DNA from: Aquitalea aquatilis
Lineage (GTDB): Bacteria; Pseudomonadota; Gammaproteobacteria; Burkholderiales; Chromobacteriaceae
DNA: 64,000 nt
Assembly: GCF_005155025.1 (NCBI RefSeq)
Contig: NZ_CP039731.1
Coordinates: 2,976,001-3,040,000 of the forward strand
Direction of reading: 5' to 3'
Shown piece after piece: positions 18,562 through 27,419 of the stretch. The notes beneath the pieces are model-generated. The model was not told the DNA's origin, did not search any database, and saw only the letters and a program-made list of their open reading frames with translations. The position numbers were made by a program, and so were the translations under genes. Each line of letters begins with the position of its first letter. Within the stretch, counting starts at the first letter, position 1.

Positions 18562-19364
18562 AACAGAAATTTATCGCCGCCGCCGTGCAAATGGTGTCCG
18601 GCACGGATGTTGCCGCCAATCTGGCCACGGCGGCGCGGCTGGTGGCCGAGGCGGCTGCTGCGGGAGCCGGTTTTGTGGTGCTGCCGGAGTATTTCTGCCT
18701 GATGGGCAGGCAGGATGGCGACAAGGTGGCCATCAGCGAAGAGGCCGGTCACGGGCCCTTGCAAGCGGCGCTGGCCGCCATGGCGTGTGACAACAAGGTA
18801 TGGCTGGCTGCCGGCACCATTCCGCTGCGTTGCCCGGAACCGGGCAAGGTATTCAACAGCACGCTGGTGTTTGATCCGGCAGGGCAGCAGGCTGCCCGTT
18901 ACGACAAGATTCACCTGTTCGGCTATACCGGCAATGGCGAACGCTATTGCGAGTCGGACAGTATTGCGGCGGGTAGCACACCGGTAAAGGTGGACATCGG
19001 TCTGGCCGAAGTCGCCTGCGGCATTTGCTATGATCTGCGCTTTCCCGAGCTGTTCCGCCAACTGGCCCCGTTTGATGTGATGATTCTGCCGGCCGCATTT
19101 ACTGCGACCACCGGCGAAGCGCACTGGGAGGTGCTGCTGCGCGCCCGTGCCATCGAAAACCAGTGTTATGTGATTGCCTCCGGCCAGGGTGGCACCCATG
19201 AAAACGGCCGCAAGACCCATGGCCAGTCCATGATCATCGACCCCTGGGGGCGCATTCTGGCGCAACAAGCCCTGGGCGAAGGTGTGGTACTGGCTGAAAT
19301 CGACCCCGCATTGCTGCATTCGGTGCGCAGTGGCCTGCCGGCCCTGACGCATCGCGTGCTCTGA
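18558..19364 (+). CDS. Nit-type carbon-nitrogen hydrolase (probable deaminated glutathione amidase)
   Basis: A 268-residue nitrilase-superfamily amidase. The Glu-Lys-Cys triad is visible: Glu44 in VLPEYF, Lys116 in RYDKIHLF, Cys156 in CGICYDLRFPE. The DLRFPELFR and GQGGTHENGRKTHGQSMIIDPWG segments are typical of the Nit1/Nit2 branch, whose members repair deaminated glutathione; that assignment is by family. It overlaps yhdP by 4 bp and is 14 bp ahead of tldD, a widespread proteobacterial arrangement. Confidence 0.92.
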   Translation: MKQKFIAAAVQMVSGTDVAANLATAARLVAEAAAAGAGFVVLPEYFCLMGRQDGDKVAISEEAGHGPLQAALAAMACDNKVWLAAGTIPLRCPEPGKVFNSTLVFDPAGQQAARYDKIHLFGYTGNGERYCESDSIAAGSTPVKVDIGLAEVACGICYDLRFPELFRQLAPFDVMILPAAFTATTGEAHWEVLLRARAIENQCYVIASGQGGTHENGRKTHGQSMIIDPWGRILAQQALGEGVVLAEIDPALLHSVRSGLPALTHRVL

Positions 19365-19378
19365 CAGAAAGACCCACC

Positions 19379-20821
19379 ATGCAAGACGCATTCCGCATTG
19401 CCGATCAACTCCTGCTCGCGCCTTATGGCGTGGACGAGTCCGTGATCGAAGCCACCTTCTCGCGCATGCGCCAGCATGCTGTCGACTATGCCGATCTGTA
19501 TTTCCAGTACACCCGCAGCGAGGGCTGGAGTCTGGAGGAAGGCATCGTCAAGTCCGGCAGTTTCAGCATCGATCAGGGCGTGGGTGTCCGCGCCGTTGCC
19601 GGCGACAAGACCGCTTTTGCCTATTCCGATGATATCGGTGCCGAAGCCATTGGCCGTGCAGCTGATGCGGTACGTGCCATCGGTGCGATTGGTGGCGATG
19701 GCTCGGCCGGACGGCAGTCGCCGCAGCGCGGGCGTGACCTGTACCCGGCCATCGACCCCTGTTACAGCCTGGAAGCCGCGGCCAAGGTCGCTCTGCTGGA
19801 AAAGGTGGAAAAGCTGGCCCGCGCCATGGACCCACGGGTGATCCAGGTGATGGCTGGCGTGGCTTCGGAATACGACGTGGTTTACGTGGCACGGCATGAT
19901 GGCGTGCGTGCTGCGGATGTGCGCCCGCTGGTGCGGCTGTCGGTGCATGTGATTGCCGAACAGGATGGCCGCCGCGAACAGGGTTCCGGCGGTGGCGGTG
20001 GTCGTTTTGACCTGACCCGTTTCGACGATGAGCTGGTGGAACTCTATGTGCGTCAGGCAGTGAACCAGGCGCTGATCAATCTGGAAGCTCGTCCGGCCCC
20101 GGCCGGCCAGATGACGGTGGTGCTGGGTTCCGGCTGGCCGGGTGTGCTGCTGCACGAGGCCATCGGTCATGGCCTGGAAGGCGACTTCAACCGCAAGGGC
20201 ACCTCGGCCTTCTCCGGCAAGCTGGGCCAGCGTGTGGCGGCAGCCGGGGTGACGGTGGTGGACGACGGTACGCTGGATGGCCGACGCGGTTCGCTGGCCA
20301 TCGACGACGAAGGCAACCAGACCAACCGTACCGTGCTGATCGAAGACGGCATTCTCAAGGGCTATATGCAGGATGCGATGAATGCGCGCCTGATGCAGGT
20401 GGCTCCCACCGGCAATGGCCGGCGTGAGTCTTATGCCCATATCCCGATGCCGCGCATGACCAATACCTATATGTTGGGTGGTCAGCACGATCCCAAGGAA
20501 ATCATCGCCTCGGTCAAGGATGGTCTGTACGCCGCCAACTTTGGTGGTGGCCAGGTGGATATCACCAGCGGCAAGTTTGTGTTCTCGGCTTCGGAAGCCT
20601 GGCGCATCGAGGACGGCAAGCTGACCTATCCGGTCAAGGGCGCGACCCTGATCGGCAATGGCCCGGATGTATTGGGCCATGTGTCGATGATAGGCAATGA
20701 CATGGCGCTGGATCAGGGCGTGGGTGTCTGCGGCAAGGAAGGCCAGAGTGTGCCGGTGGGAGTGGGACAGCCTACCTTGCGCATTGACGGCGGCCTCACG
20801 GTTGGCGGCACTGCCGGCTAG
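19379..20821 (+). CDS. tldD: TldD metalloprotease subunit
   Basis: A 480-residue TldD, the catalytic half of the TldD/TldE zinc protease that processes small peptides (e.g. microcin precursors) and unfolded substrates. The metal-binding motif HEAIGHGLEGD has His259, Glu260 and His264. The C-terminal FGGGQVDITSGKFVFSASEA is diagnostic. The partner TldE (PmbA) is not in this window. It is third in the yhdP-nit-tldD cluster. Confidence 0.95.
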   Translation: MQDAFRIADQLLLAPYGVDESVIEATFSRMRQHAVDYADLYFQYTRSEGWSLEEGIVKSGSFSIDQGVGVRAVAGDKTAFAYSDDIGAEAIGRAADAVRAIGAIGGDGSAGRQSPQRGRDLYPAIDPCYSLEAAAKVALLEKVEKLARAMDPRVIQVMAGVASEYDVVYVARHDGVRAADVRPLVRLSVHVIAEQDGRREQGSGGGGGRFDLTRFDDELVELYVRQAVNQALINLEARPAPAGQMTVVLGSGWPGVLLHEAIGHGLEGDFNRKGTSAFSGKLGQRVAAAGVTVVDDGTLDGRRGSLAIDDEGNQTNRTVLIEDGILKGYMQDAMNARLMQVAPTGNGRRESYAHIPMPRMTNTYMLGGQHDPKEIIASVKDGLYAANFGGGQVDITSGKFVFSASEAWRIEDGKLTYPVKGATLIGNGPDVLGHVSMIGNDMALDQGVGVCGKEGQSVPVGVGQPTLRIDGGLTVGGTAG

Positions 20822-20830
20822 CCGGATTGC

Positions 20831-21637
20831 ATGCTGATGTGGCATAGCAAGGCCATGCGTGTCGGCAGCGGGTTGCTGCTGGCATGTCTGTTACGCGTCG
20901 CCGATGCCTCTGCCCAGGACTTTGTCGTGGCGGTGGAGGAGTCGGACAACCATCCCTTCGAGTACGCACGGGGGGATGGTGCGGAGCATGGCGGTTTCCA
21001 TCTGGAGGAAATCGACCAGGTGACGGCCAGCCTGGGCTGGCATGTGGTGTACAAGCCCATGCCATGGCAGCGCGCCCTGCGCAGCCTGCAACTGGGCCGG
21101 GTGGATGCGCTCAGTTATCTGGCGCGCACGCCAGAGCGCGAGGCCTATACCGTCTTCATGCCGGCGGCCATTCAGCACCGCCAGTATGCCGGGCTGTTTG
21201 TGCGCCGCAGCCAGCGCCGGCATTTTCCTGAAAGCAGCCAGCCCTGCACGTATGCGGGTTATCGCATGGCTGCCGCCAGCAATTACTTTTATGGCGAAGT
21301 GGTGCAAAAAGCCATGCATTCCTGCTGGCAGATCGAGATGACCGCCAGCTCCAAGGAAGAAGTGTTTTCCAAGCTATTGGCCGGCCGCATCGATATCGCG
21401 GTGGCGTATGGCACCTCTTTGCAGTCGCTGGCAGCCAGCATGCCGGAGCTGGAAACGCAAGTGGTGGCCCTGCGCCAGCCGCGCTGGCTGATCGGTGATT
21501 TCTACCTCGGTTTTTCCCGCAAGGCGATGTCCGCTCAGCGTATTGCCAGCTATCTGCAGGCGCAGCAGCAGTTTCGCGCTGGCAGCAGCTATCAGCGGCT
21601 GGTACGCAAATACAATATGAAGGAATTTCTGCCCTGA
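20831..21637 (+). CDS. Periplasmic solute-binding-like protein
   Basis: A 268-residue protein with a signal peptide (MRVGSGLLLACLLRVADASA when started at the Met at 20855, which has AAGG upstream; ATG at 20831 is also possible) and a family-3 extracellular solute-binding fold: AVEESDNHPFEY, KPMPWQRALRSLQLGRVDAL, and a C-terminal lobe ending GSSYQRLVRKYNM. Stand-alone proteins like this often bind amino acids without a linked transporter; no permease or ATPase is adjacent. Two Cys residues (in QPCTYAG and HSCWQI) could form a disulfide. Confidence 0.8.
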   Translation: MLMWHSKAMRVGSGLLLACLLRVADASAQDFVVAVEESDNHPFEYARGDGAEHGGFHLEEIDQVTASLGWHVVYKPMPWQRALRSLQLGRVDALSYLARTPEREAYTVFMPAAIQHRQYAGLFVRRSQRRHFPESSQPCTYAGYRMAAASNYFYGEVVQKAMHSCWQIEMTASSKEEVFSKLLAGRIDIAVAYGTSLQSLAASMPELETQVVALRQPRWLIGDFYLGFSRKAMSAQRIASYLQAQQQFRAGSSYQRLVRKYNMKEFLP

Positions 21638-21808
21638 GCGCAGAGTGGGCGAGCCAGCCATACCGCAGCGCGCCATGTTCGCCAGCGCCTGAGCGCCGTG
21701 CAGCAGGCCACCACCCAGGCCGTGCTGTCGTCCTGAAAATTCAAGCATGTCCCAGCTATTTCCACTAAATGATTGATAACGGTAGCCGCCTGCTGCCAGG
21801 GGAGGGGA

Positions 21809-22744
21809 ATGGTCCGACTGGAAGATCTGCAGATATTGCTGCATACCGCACAGCTGGGCAGCCTGTCCGCCGCCGCCCGCCTGCTTGATGTCAGTCCGGC
21901 GGTGGCCAGTGCCGGGCTGAAGCGGCTGGAAGCCGAGCTGCATACCCGGCTGCTGGTGCGCTCCACCCGCAGCTTGCGGCTGACGGCCGATGGCGAGCGC
22001 TATCTGGCGCATGCCCGTGCCGCCATCGAAGCATTGCAGGCGGGCGAGCAGGCGCTGGCGGCCGGGCAGCAGGCGCTGCATGGCCAGCTCAGCCTGTCCA
22101 TGCCTTCGGATATTGGCCGTCAGCTGTTGCGGCCGTGGCTGGATGATTTCCTCGCGCTGCATCCGGCGGTGCGTTTGCAGCTGCACATCAGTGACCGGCT
22201 GGCAGATCTGTACCGCATGCCGGTGGACGTAGCCTTGCGCTATGGTGTGCCGGAGGATTCCAGCCTGGTCGCCCTGCCGCTGCTGGCGGACAACCGGCGG
22301 CTGTTGTGCGCGGCACCAGCCTACCTGGAGCTGCATGGCTGGCCGCAGCGACCGGAAGATCTGGCCGCGCATGAGTGCCTGCGGCTGGTGCTGGGAGATG
22401 CCTTGCACGAGCGCTGGCGGTTTGCGCGGCATGGCGAGTGGTCGGTGGTGACAGTGGGTGGGCGACGCAATAGTGACGATGGTGAAATCGTGCGCCGTTG
22501 GGCGGTGGCCGGGCTGGGCATCGCCTACAAGTCGCAGCTGGATGTGCTGGATGATGTGCGCAGCGGTCGGCTGCACGCCCTGCTGACAGATTACCAGCCG
22601 GAGCCGACGCCTTTGTACCTGGTGTGTCCGCACCGGCTGATGCTGTCGCCCTTGCTGATGCGCTTGCGCGAGTTCCTGCAACAGCGGCTGCAGGATTATG
22701 TGGCGGGAGAGGGCGCAAGCCTGCCGCAAGCGGGCTTGCGCTGA
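21809..22744 (+). CDS. LysR-family transcriptional regulator
   Basis: A 311-residue LysR regulator. The HTH spans residues about 1-60 (LQILLHTAQLGSLSAAARLLDVSPAVASAGLKRLE) and is followed by the effector domain. The start at 21809 follows a GGGGAGGGG ribosome site; the longer frame from 21773 lacks one. The closest characterised subgroup is the CrgA/AaeR-like one, by general resemblance only. No divergent target gene is adjacent, so its regulon is not evident. Confidence 0.9.
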   Translation: MVRLEDLQILLHTAQLGSLSAAARLLDVSPAVASAGLKRLEAELHTRLLVRSTRSLRLTADGERYLAHARAAIEALQAGEQALAAGQQALHGQLSLSMPSDIGRQLLRPWLDDFLALHPAVRLQLHISDRLADLYRMPVDVALRYGVPEDSSLVALPLLADNRRLLCAAPAYLELHGWPQRPEDLAAHECLRLVLGDALHERWRFARHGEWSVVTVGGRRNSDDGEIVRRWAVAGLGIAYKSQLDVLDDVRSGRLHALLTDYQPEPTPLYLVCPHRLMLSPLLMRLREFLQQRLQDYVAGEGASLPQAGLR

Positions 22745-22757
22745 CGGCACGCAGCGT

Positions 22758-23474
22758 TCAGATCTGCGTGCTGAGCAGATTGCCGACCGAAGACGAATAG
22801 CCGTTGCTCTGGCTGTTCTGCAGGTTCTGCAGCAGAGCGTTCAGGAAGGATTGCAGATTGGCGGAGTTGTTGCTGCCAGAATTGCTGCCCGAGCTGCTCG
22901 AGCTGGTGTCGCTACTGCCATTGGCCTGCTGCACGCTGCTGAGCAGATTGTTGAAGTCGCTTTGCAGCGTATTGAGCGCGCTGGAGCTGCTGCTGGTCGT
23001 GCTGCTGCTGGAGGAGCTGGACAGCTGCTGAATCAGGCTTTGCAGCTGGCTTTCGGCATTGCCATAGGCACTGCTGCTGGTGCTGCTGTCGGAACTGCTG
23101 GTGTTGCTGGATTTCAGCGCGTTGAACAGATCATGCATGAAGGTATGCATGGCCTGCATCGGGTTTTGTGCGCTGCCAGTGCTGCCGTCGTTGTCGCCGT
23201 CATCATCCGGCGGTGGCGGGGCTTGCGTGCCGGCCAGTGCGCTGTTGCCCGAGCCACTACTGGTGCTGGTGCTATTGCTGCTGGATGGTGGCTGCAAGGA
23301 GATACCCAGCTGGCTGAGTGCCTGCTCCACGCTTTGCATGAAGGCGTCGTTGCCGCCACGGTGCTTGCCGTGGTGACGGGTTTCGCTGCTGCTGGACGTG
23401 CTGCTGGTCGACGTGCTGCCATTGAGCAGGCTGCTGTAAATCGACGACGTGCTGCTGATGCCCGAAATGCTCAT
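22758..23474 (-). CDS. Ser-rich low-complexity protein with a conserved helical core
   Basis: A 238-residue protein starting at the ATG at 23474 (AGGGAGCC upstream). Long Ser runs surround short non-repetitive blocks: MSISGISSTSSIYSSLLNG at the N-terminus, FMQSVEQALSQLGISLQ, PMQAMHTFMHDLFNALK, and NLQSFLNALLQNLQNSQ. No signal peptide. Similar Ser-rich proteins with an FMQSV/HTFMHDLF core occur in beta- and gammaproteobacteria as uncharacterised proteins. Function unknown. Confidence 0.75.
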   Translation of the reverse strand: MSISGISSTSSIYSSLLNGSTSTSSTSSSSETRHHGKHRGGNDAFMQSVEQALSQLGISLQPPSSSNSTSTSSGSGNSALAGTQAPPPPDDDGDNDGSTGSAQNPMQAMHTFMHDLFNALKSSNTSSSDSSTSSSAYGNAESQLQSLIQQLSSSSSSSTTSSSSSALNTLQSDFNNLLSSVQQANGSSDTSSSSSGSNSGSNNSANLQSFLNALLQNLQNSQSNGYSSSVGNLLSTQI

Positions 23475-23880
23475 GATAAGGCTCCCTGTGCTTGCTTGTG
23501 ACTTGTGCAGTAAAGCCACCTCCAGAGATCAGGACGCGGCATTGCGCCTGCCTACACTGGCAAGTTTCAGACCAGCAGCCCTGCTGGGAAATGTAAATAT
23601 TCGTCAGTAAATGTTAAGAAGTGTTGGCACAACCAGGGCTTGAGCCTGATTTTGCTAATATCCTGCCGGCGACTGACCGAGCTGGATGGCTGGTCTGGCA
23701 AAATTTGCCGCTGATGCAGGCAACAGCCGGAGGCATTGCCGGGCCGCCACGGCATGATCTGGCGCGGCACGGCCTGCAGCCGGCAAGAATTGCCGCTGTA
23801 GTGGGGCAGCCGCCAGAGGTGAGAGAGGGACCCGGGCAAGCGGGTGGCGGCTGCTTGGGAAGCAAGATGCGGGACATGGC
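23475..23880. other. Non-coding region, no gene recognised
   Basis: About 400 bp between the Ser-rich gene and the CpxR-box array. It contains a short inverted repeat (CCAGCAG/CTGCTGG near 23570-23587) and no frame with family resemblance; a 91-codon open frame here has unconvincing content. Confidence 0.6.
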
Positions 23881-23881
23881 G

Positions 23882-23937
23882 GTTAAGGAAGGTTAATACC
23901 CGGTAAAGCGCTATAAATCAGTGTAAAAGCCAGTAAA
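23882..23937 (+). promoter_or_regulatory. Array of six phased CpxR-type boxes
   Basis: Pentamers GTTAA (23882), GTTAA (23892), GTAAA (23903), ATAAA (23913), GTAAA (23923) and GTAAA (23933) repeat at 10, 11, 10, 10 and 10 bp. The established CpxR site is GTAAA-N5-GTAAA, also a 10-bp period. The array ends 88 bp before the start codon of the CpxR-like gene, consistent with autoregulation. A hairpin (GCCCCG/CGGGGC) lies in the leader near 23982-23999. Confidence 0.75.
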
Positions 23938-24024
23938 ACTTCCCCCGCAAGCGGCCGTGATGTGGATCATGTCTGCCGACAGCCCCGGGAGAGCGGGGCC
24001 TGCACAGAATAATCAGGATGGAAA

Positions 24025-24711
24025 ATGCGAATACTGCTGGTAGATGACGATATCGAGTTGGCCGACATGCTGGGCAGCTATCTGGAGCGGGAGTCCTGCC
24101 TGGTTCAGAAAGTGAGCGATGGCACCAGCGCCGTGGTACAGGCCTTGTCCGGCCAGTTTGACCTGATGGTGCTGGATGTCATGATGCCGGGCCTCAGTGG
24201 CGTGGAAGTGCTGCGACGGGTGCGCGAACACAGCATGTTGCCGGTACTGATGCTGACGGCGCGTGGCGATGATACCGACCGCGTGCTGGGCCTGGAGCTG
24301 GGTGCGGATGACTATGTGCCCAAGCCTTGCACACCGCGCGAGTTGCTGGCCCGCATTCGTGCCATTTTGCGCCGAACCGGTAACCAGGTGCAGCCGGCCC
24401 AGGAAAATGATGTTTTGCGCGAAGGCCCGCTTGCCATGTGGCCGGGCGAGCGTCGTGCCCAGTGGGCTGAAGAAACGCTGGAGCTGACCAGTACCGAATA
24501 CAGCTTGCTGGAATTGCTGGTGCGCCATGCCGGCCAGCCGGTGGGCAAGGATGTGCTGTCCAAGCAGGCGCTGGGTCGGCCGCTGGCACGTTTTGACCGC
24601 AGCGTCGATGTGCACATGAGCAGCATCCGGCAGAAGCTGTCGCGGGTGGCGCCTGGCCGCATCTGCATCCAGACCGTGGTGCGCCGCGGCTATCAGTTCA
24701 TCAAGGCCTGA
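24025..24711 (+). CDS. cpxR: CpxR-like OmpR-family response regulator
   Basis: A 228-residue response regulator: receiver domain with Asp7-Asp9, phosphoacceptor Asp51 in VLDVMMPG and TARGDDTDRVLGLELGADD, then a winged-helix DNA-binding domain (LELTSTEYSLLELLV, FDRSVDVHMSSIRQKL). The receiver C-terminus and the ALGRPLARFDRS segment closely resemble CpxR. The ribosome site AGGATGG precedes the ATG. It is 2 bp ahead of its kinase. Role inferred: envelope-stress response. The upstream box array fits this. Confidence 0.9.
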   Translation: MRILLVDDDIELADMLGSYLERESCLVQKVSDGTSAVVQALSGQFDLMVLDVMMPGLSGVEVLRRVREHSMLPVLMLTARGDDTDRVLGLELGADDYVPKPCTPRELLARIRAILRRTGNQVQPAQENDVLREGPLAMWPGERRAQWAEETLELTSTEYSLLELLVRHAGQPVGKDVLSKQALGRPLARFDRSVDVHMSSIRQKLSRVAPGRICIQTVVRRGYQFIKA

Positions 24712-24713
24712 GT

Positions 24714-26033
24714 ATGGGACGCCTGTTCTGGAAACTGTTTCTCATTCTGTGGCTGGCGCAGATCAGCACGGTGTTCGGGGTGGGCGCGGTGTTCTGGCTC
24801 AGGCATCGCATGGAAAGCGCTGCGGCCATCGAGCAGCAGCATCCCATGGATACGGTGGTGCTGGACATGGCCGCGGCGGTGCTGCGGCGCGAGGGTGTCG
24901 CCGGCTTGCGTGCTCATCTGCAAGACATGAGTACCAAGGCGCGCAACCATCTGCTGGTGTTGGACGATCAGCAACACGAGCTGCTGGGCCGGGCGCTGCC
25001 TGCGCCGGACCGGCTGGGGCTGCGGCCAATGCGCGAGGTGACGCTTGGCGCTTCCGCTCATTACCGCTTGCTGCTATTGCCGCCCGGGCCGCACGGCAGC
25101 ATGCCTGGTGGCGGGCCGGAGCATGGTCCGGGAGAGCCCAGCCCTTTCCCCTTGTTGCCTATCATTGGCGCGCTGTTGGCCAGCTTGTTATTCGGTGCCA
25201 TCCTGGCGCGCTACCTGTCCAAGCCGATCCGGCTGATGAGCGAGGCGTTCCAGTCGGTGGCCAGGGGTGAGATGGATGTGCATCTGGCCAGTGACCTGGG
25301 CAGCCGGCGCGATGAGCTGGCCGATCTCGGGCGCGATTTTGATGGTCTGGCCCATCGCTTGAAGCAGTTGATTACCGGCCAGCGCCGGCTGTTTCACGAT
25401 GTCTCGCACGAGTTGCGCTCGCCCTTGGCCCGGCTGAATGCCGCAGTGGACCTGGCACGACAGCAGCCGGAAAAACTGGAGGAATGGCTGGACCGCATCG
25501 AGCGTGAATCCGGGCGCATGGATGCGCTGGTGGGTGAAATCCTGGCGCTGGCCCGGCTGGATGCCGAAGCATCGCAACACCCGGCGGAGTGCCTGCCGGT
25601 CGATGTGCTGCTGGAAGAGCTGATTACCGATGCCCAGTTCGAGGCCGAAGCCAATGGCACCAGCATCCTGCTGCTGCAAGAAGATGCGGCCGAGGTGATG
25701 GCGCAGCCGGAGCTGCTGTCTCGCGCACTGGAAAACGTGGTGCGCAATGCCATTCACCACACCCGCAAGGGTGATCCGGTTTCACTGGCCGTGATGCGTG
25801 GTGCTGCCGAGGTGACGATTGCCGTGAGCGATTGCGGGCCGGGCGTGCCGGAGCATGAACTGAAAACCATCTTCGAGCCGTTTTTCCGCAGCGAGCAGAA
25901 TACCCAGCCCGGTGGTTACGGCCTGGGGCTGGCCATGGCGCAGCGCATTGTCGAGGCGCACCAGGGCCGGATACAGGCGGTCAATCTGCCGCAGGGTGGT
26001 TTGCAAGTGAGCATCACCCTGCCGCTGGCCTGA
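24714..26033 (+). CDS. cpxA: CpxA-like sensor histidine kinase
   Basis: A 439-residue membrane kinase: TM1 (residues about 8-28), a short periplasmic domain of about 120 residues with a Pro/Gly/His-rich end (GPHGSMPGGGPEHGPG), TM2 (about 147-166), HAMP, dimerisation domain with phosphoacceptor His232 in FHDVSHELRSPLARL, and an HATPase domain with N, G1 and G2 boxes (ENVVRNAIHH, DCGPGVP, GYGLGLAMA). CpxA is the closest E. coli counterpart by layout. The His/Gly/Pro-rich periplasmic tail could bind metal, which is inference. Confidence 0.9.
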   Translation: MGRLFWKLFLILWLAQISTVFGVGAVFWLRHRMESAAAIEQQHPMDTVVLDMAAAVLRREGVAGLRAHLQDMSTKARNHLLVLDDQQHELLGRALPAPDRLGLRPMREVTLGASAHYRLLLLPPGPHGSMPGGGPEHGPGEPSPFPLLPIIGALLASLLFGAILARYLSKPIRLMSEAFQSVARGEMDVHLASDLGSRRDELADLGRDFDGLAHRLKQLITGQRRLFHDVSHELRSPLARLNAAVDLARQQPEKLEEWLDRIERESGRMDALVGEILALARLDAEASQHPAECLPVDVLLEELITDAQFEAEANGTSILLLQEDAAEVMAQPELLSRALENVVRNAIHHTRKGDPVSLAVMRGAAEVTIAVSDCGPGVPEHELKTIFEPFFRSEQNTQPGGYGLGLAMAQRIVEAHQGRIQAVNLPQGGLQVSITLPLA

Positions 26034-26039
26034 GCAGGC

Positions 26040-26465
26040 TTAGCCGCGCGAGCGCAGGCCGCCCGAGCTGCCCAGTTCGCTGAGCAGGCGCGTGGTGGTG
26101 CTGCCGCTCAGGCGGAAGGGGTCCAGTACCGGACTGGAAGAATGCCGCAGCAGGAGTGCGGCATTTTTCTTGTCGATGGGGGCCTGCGCCATCGACCAGC
26201 TGGCGAATTCGCGCTGATCGATTTCCTGGTAGGCCAGCAGGGTGACGTCGCGATGGCGGTCGTCACGGCAGATGTGCTGGTACAGGGCATTCACTTCGGC
26301 ACGGCCACCTTCCAGCGCCTGCACGAAGACATCGTCGCCATAGCACAGAACCCCGGTAATACCGCTTTGCGGATTGTGCTGGTGGGCGGCGTCCAGGATG
26401 TGTTTCACCAGTTCGCTGGTGATCGGGCTGCAGCTGCGGCTGGCGTAAATGAGTCGGACGAGCAT
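26040..26465 (-). CDS. BLUF-domain blue-light photoreceptor
   Basis: A 141-residue single-domain BLUF protein that binds FAD and senses blue light. The known photocycle residues are all present: Tyr7 in LIYAS, Asn31, Gln49 in FVQALEG, and the Trp90/Met92 pair in SWSMA. A ~45-residue C-terminal extension has no output domain, so it likely signals by protein interaction. It is 2 bp downstream of folE on the same strand, forming a two-gene unit. Confidence 0.93.
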   Translation of the reverse strand: MLVRLIYASRSCSPITSELVKHILDAAHQHNPQSGITGVLCYGDDVFVQALEGGRAEVNALYQHICRDDRHRDVTLLAYQEIDQREFASWSMAQAPIDKKNAALLLRHSSSPVLDPFRLSGSTTTRLLSELGSSGGLRSRG

Positions 26466-26467
26466 GG

Positions 26468-27175
26468 TCAGTTTCCTCTGTGCATCAGCGACAGGAATTC
26501 CCGGCGCAGATTGGCGTCGCGCAGGAAAGAACCGCGCATCACGCTATTGGTCATTTTCGAATTGTTGTCCTTCACGCCGCGCCAGTGCATGCAGAAATGA
26601 TCTGCTTCCATGACGATGGCCAGGCCATCCGGCTGCAGCTTGTCCATCAGCAGGTCGGCAATCTGCATGACCGCTTCTTCCTGGATTTGCGGGCGGGTCA
26701 TGATCCAGTCGATCAGGCGCGCGTATTTGGACAGACCAATCAGGTTGGAATGCTCATTCGGCATCACCCCGACCCAAACCCGGCCCATGATGGGGCACAG
26801 ATGGTGGGAGCAGGCACTGCGTACCGTGATGGGGCCGACAATCATCAGCTCGTTGAGCTGTTCGATATTGGGGAATTCGGTATTCGGCGGGCTGGCTACA
26901 TAGCGGCCACGAAACACCTCGCGCACATACATCTTGGCCACGCGGCGGGCGGTGTCCTGGGTGTTGTGATCGTTGACCGTATCGATGACCAGGCTTTCCA
27001 GCACAGCCTGCATTTTTTCTGCCACTTCCTGCTGCAGCAGGTCCAGCTCATCGTCCTGGATGAAGTCGGCAATATTGTCATTGGCGTGAAAGCGTACACC
27101 CGCCTGTTGCAGGCGGTAGCGTATGCGCGATGAAACGCTGGCCGTCGTCATGGCCTTGTCGTCCGGTTTACTCAT
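26468..27175 (-). CDS. folE: GTP cyclohydrolase I
   Basis: A 235-residue FolE converting GTP to dihydroneopterin triphosphate, the first step of folate/pterin synthesis. The zinc-binding CSHHLCP, GRVWVGVMPNEHSNLIGLSKYAR and the later Cys in HFCMHWRGVKD are present. The N-terminal ~25 residues are variable. Being directly fused into a unit with a BLUF photoreceptor suggests a light-related paralogue, perhaps supplying the pterin antenna of photolyase, rather than the main housekeeping copy; no photolyase is in the window. Confidence 0.94.
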   Translation of the reverse strand: MSKPDDKAMTTASVSSRIRYRLQQAGVRFHANDNIADFIQDDELDLLQQEVAEKMQAVLESLVIDTVNDHNTQDTARRVAKMYVREVFRGRYVASPPNTEFPNIEQLNELMIVGPITVRSACSHHLCPIMGRVWVGVMPNEHSNLIGLSKYARLIDWIMTRPQIQEEAVMQIADLLMDKLQPDGLAIVMEADHFCMHWRGVKDNNSKMTNSVMRGSFLRDANLRREFLSLMHRGN

Positions 27176-27419
27176 GGTGGGGGTGGCCCTATCTGGATGG
27201 CTGGCTTGTTCTGGGTAAGGGGCATTGCAAGTCGCTACAGCGGTGGTGCCAGGCCTGATGTGCCAACCGCTCTTAGCCGTGATGTGTGGGGACTGCTGTC
27301 TATTCTAGTGGCTGCCGTTTGCTGCTGCCGGCCCTGCCCTGAATGGTAATGCGCTTGTCCGGCAGGGGGAAGGAAAAATCCGACCTTTCCAGTCTAGATG
27401 GTGTCGTCGCTGGCTGCTT

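Noticed and set aside
19166-20845. 559-codon open frame antisense to the nitrilase-like gene and tldD
   Set aside because: Same reason; the sense tldD is unambiguous.
23621-23896. 91-codon plus-strand frame upstream of the CpxR-like gene
   Set aside because: It overlaps the box array and has no convincing start or family; treated as non-coding.
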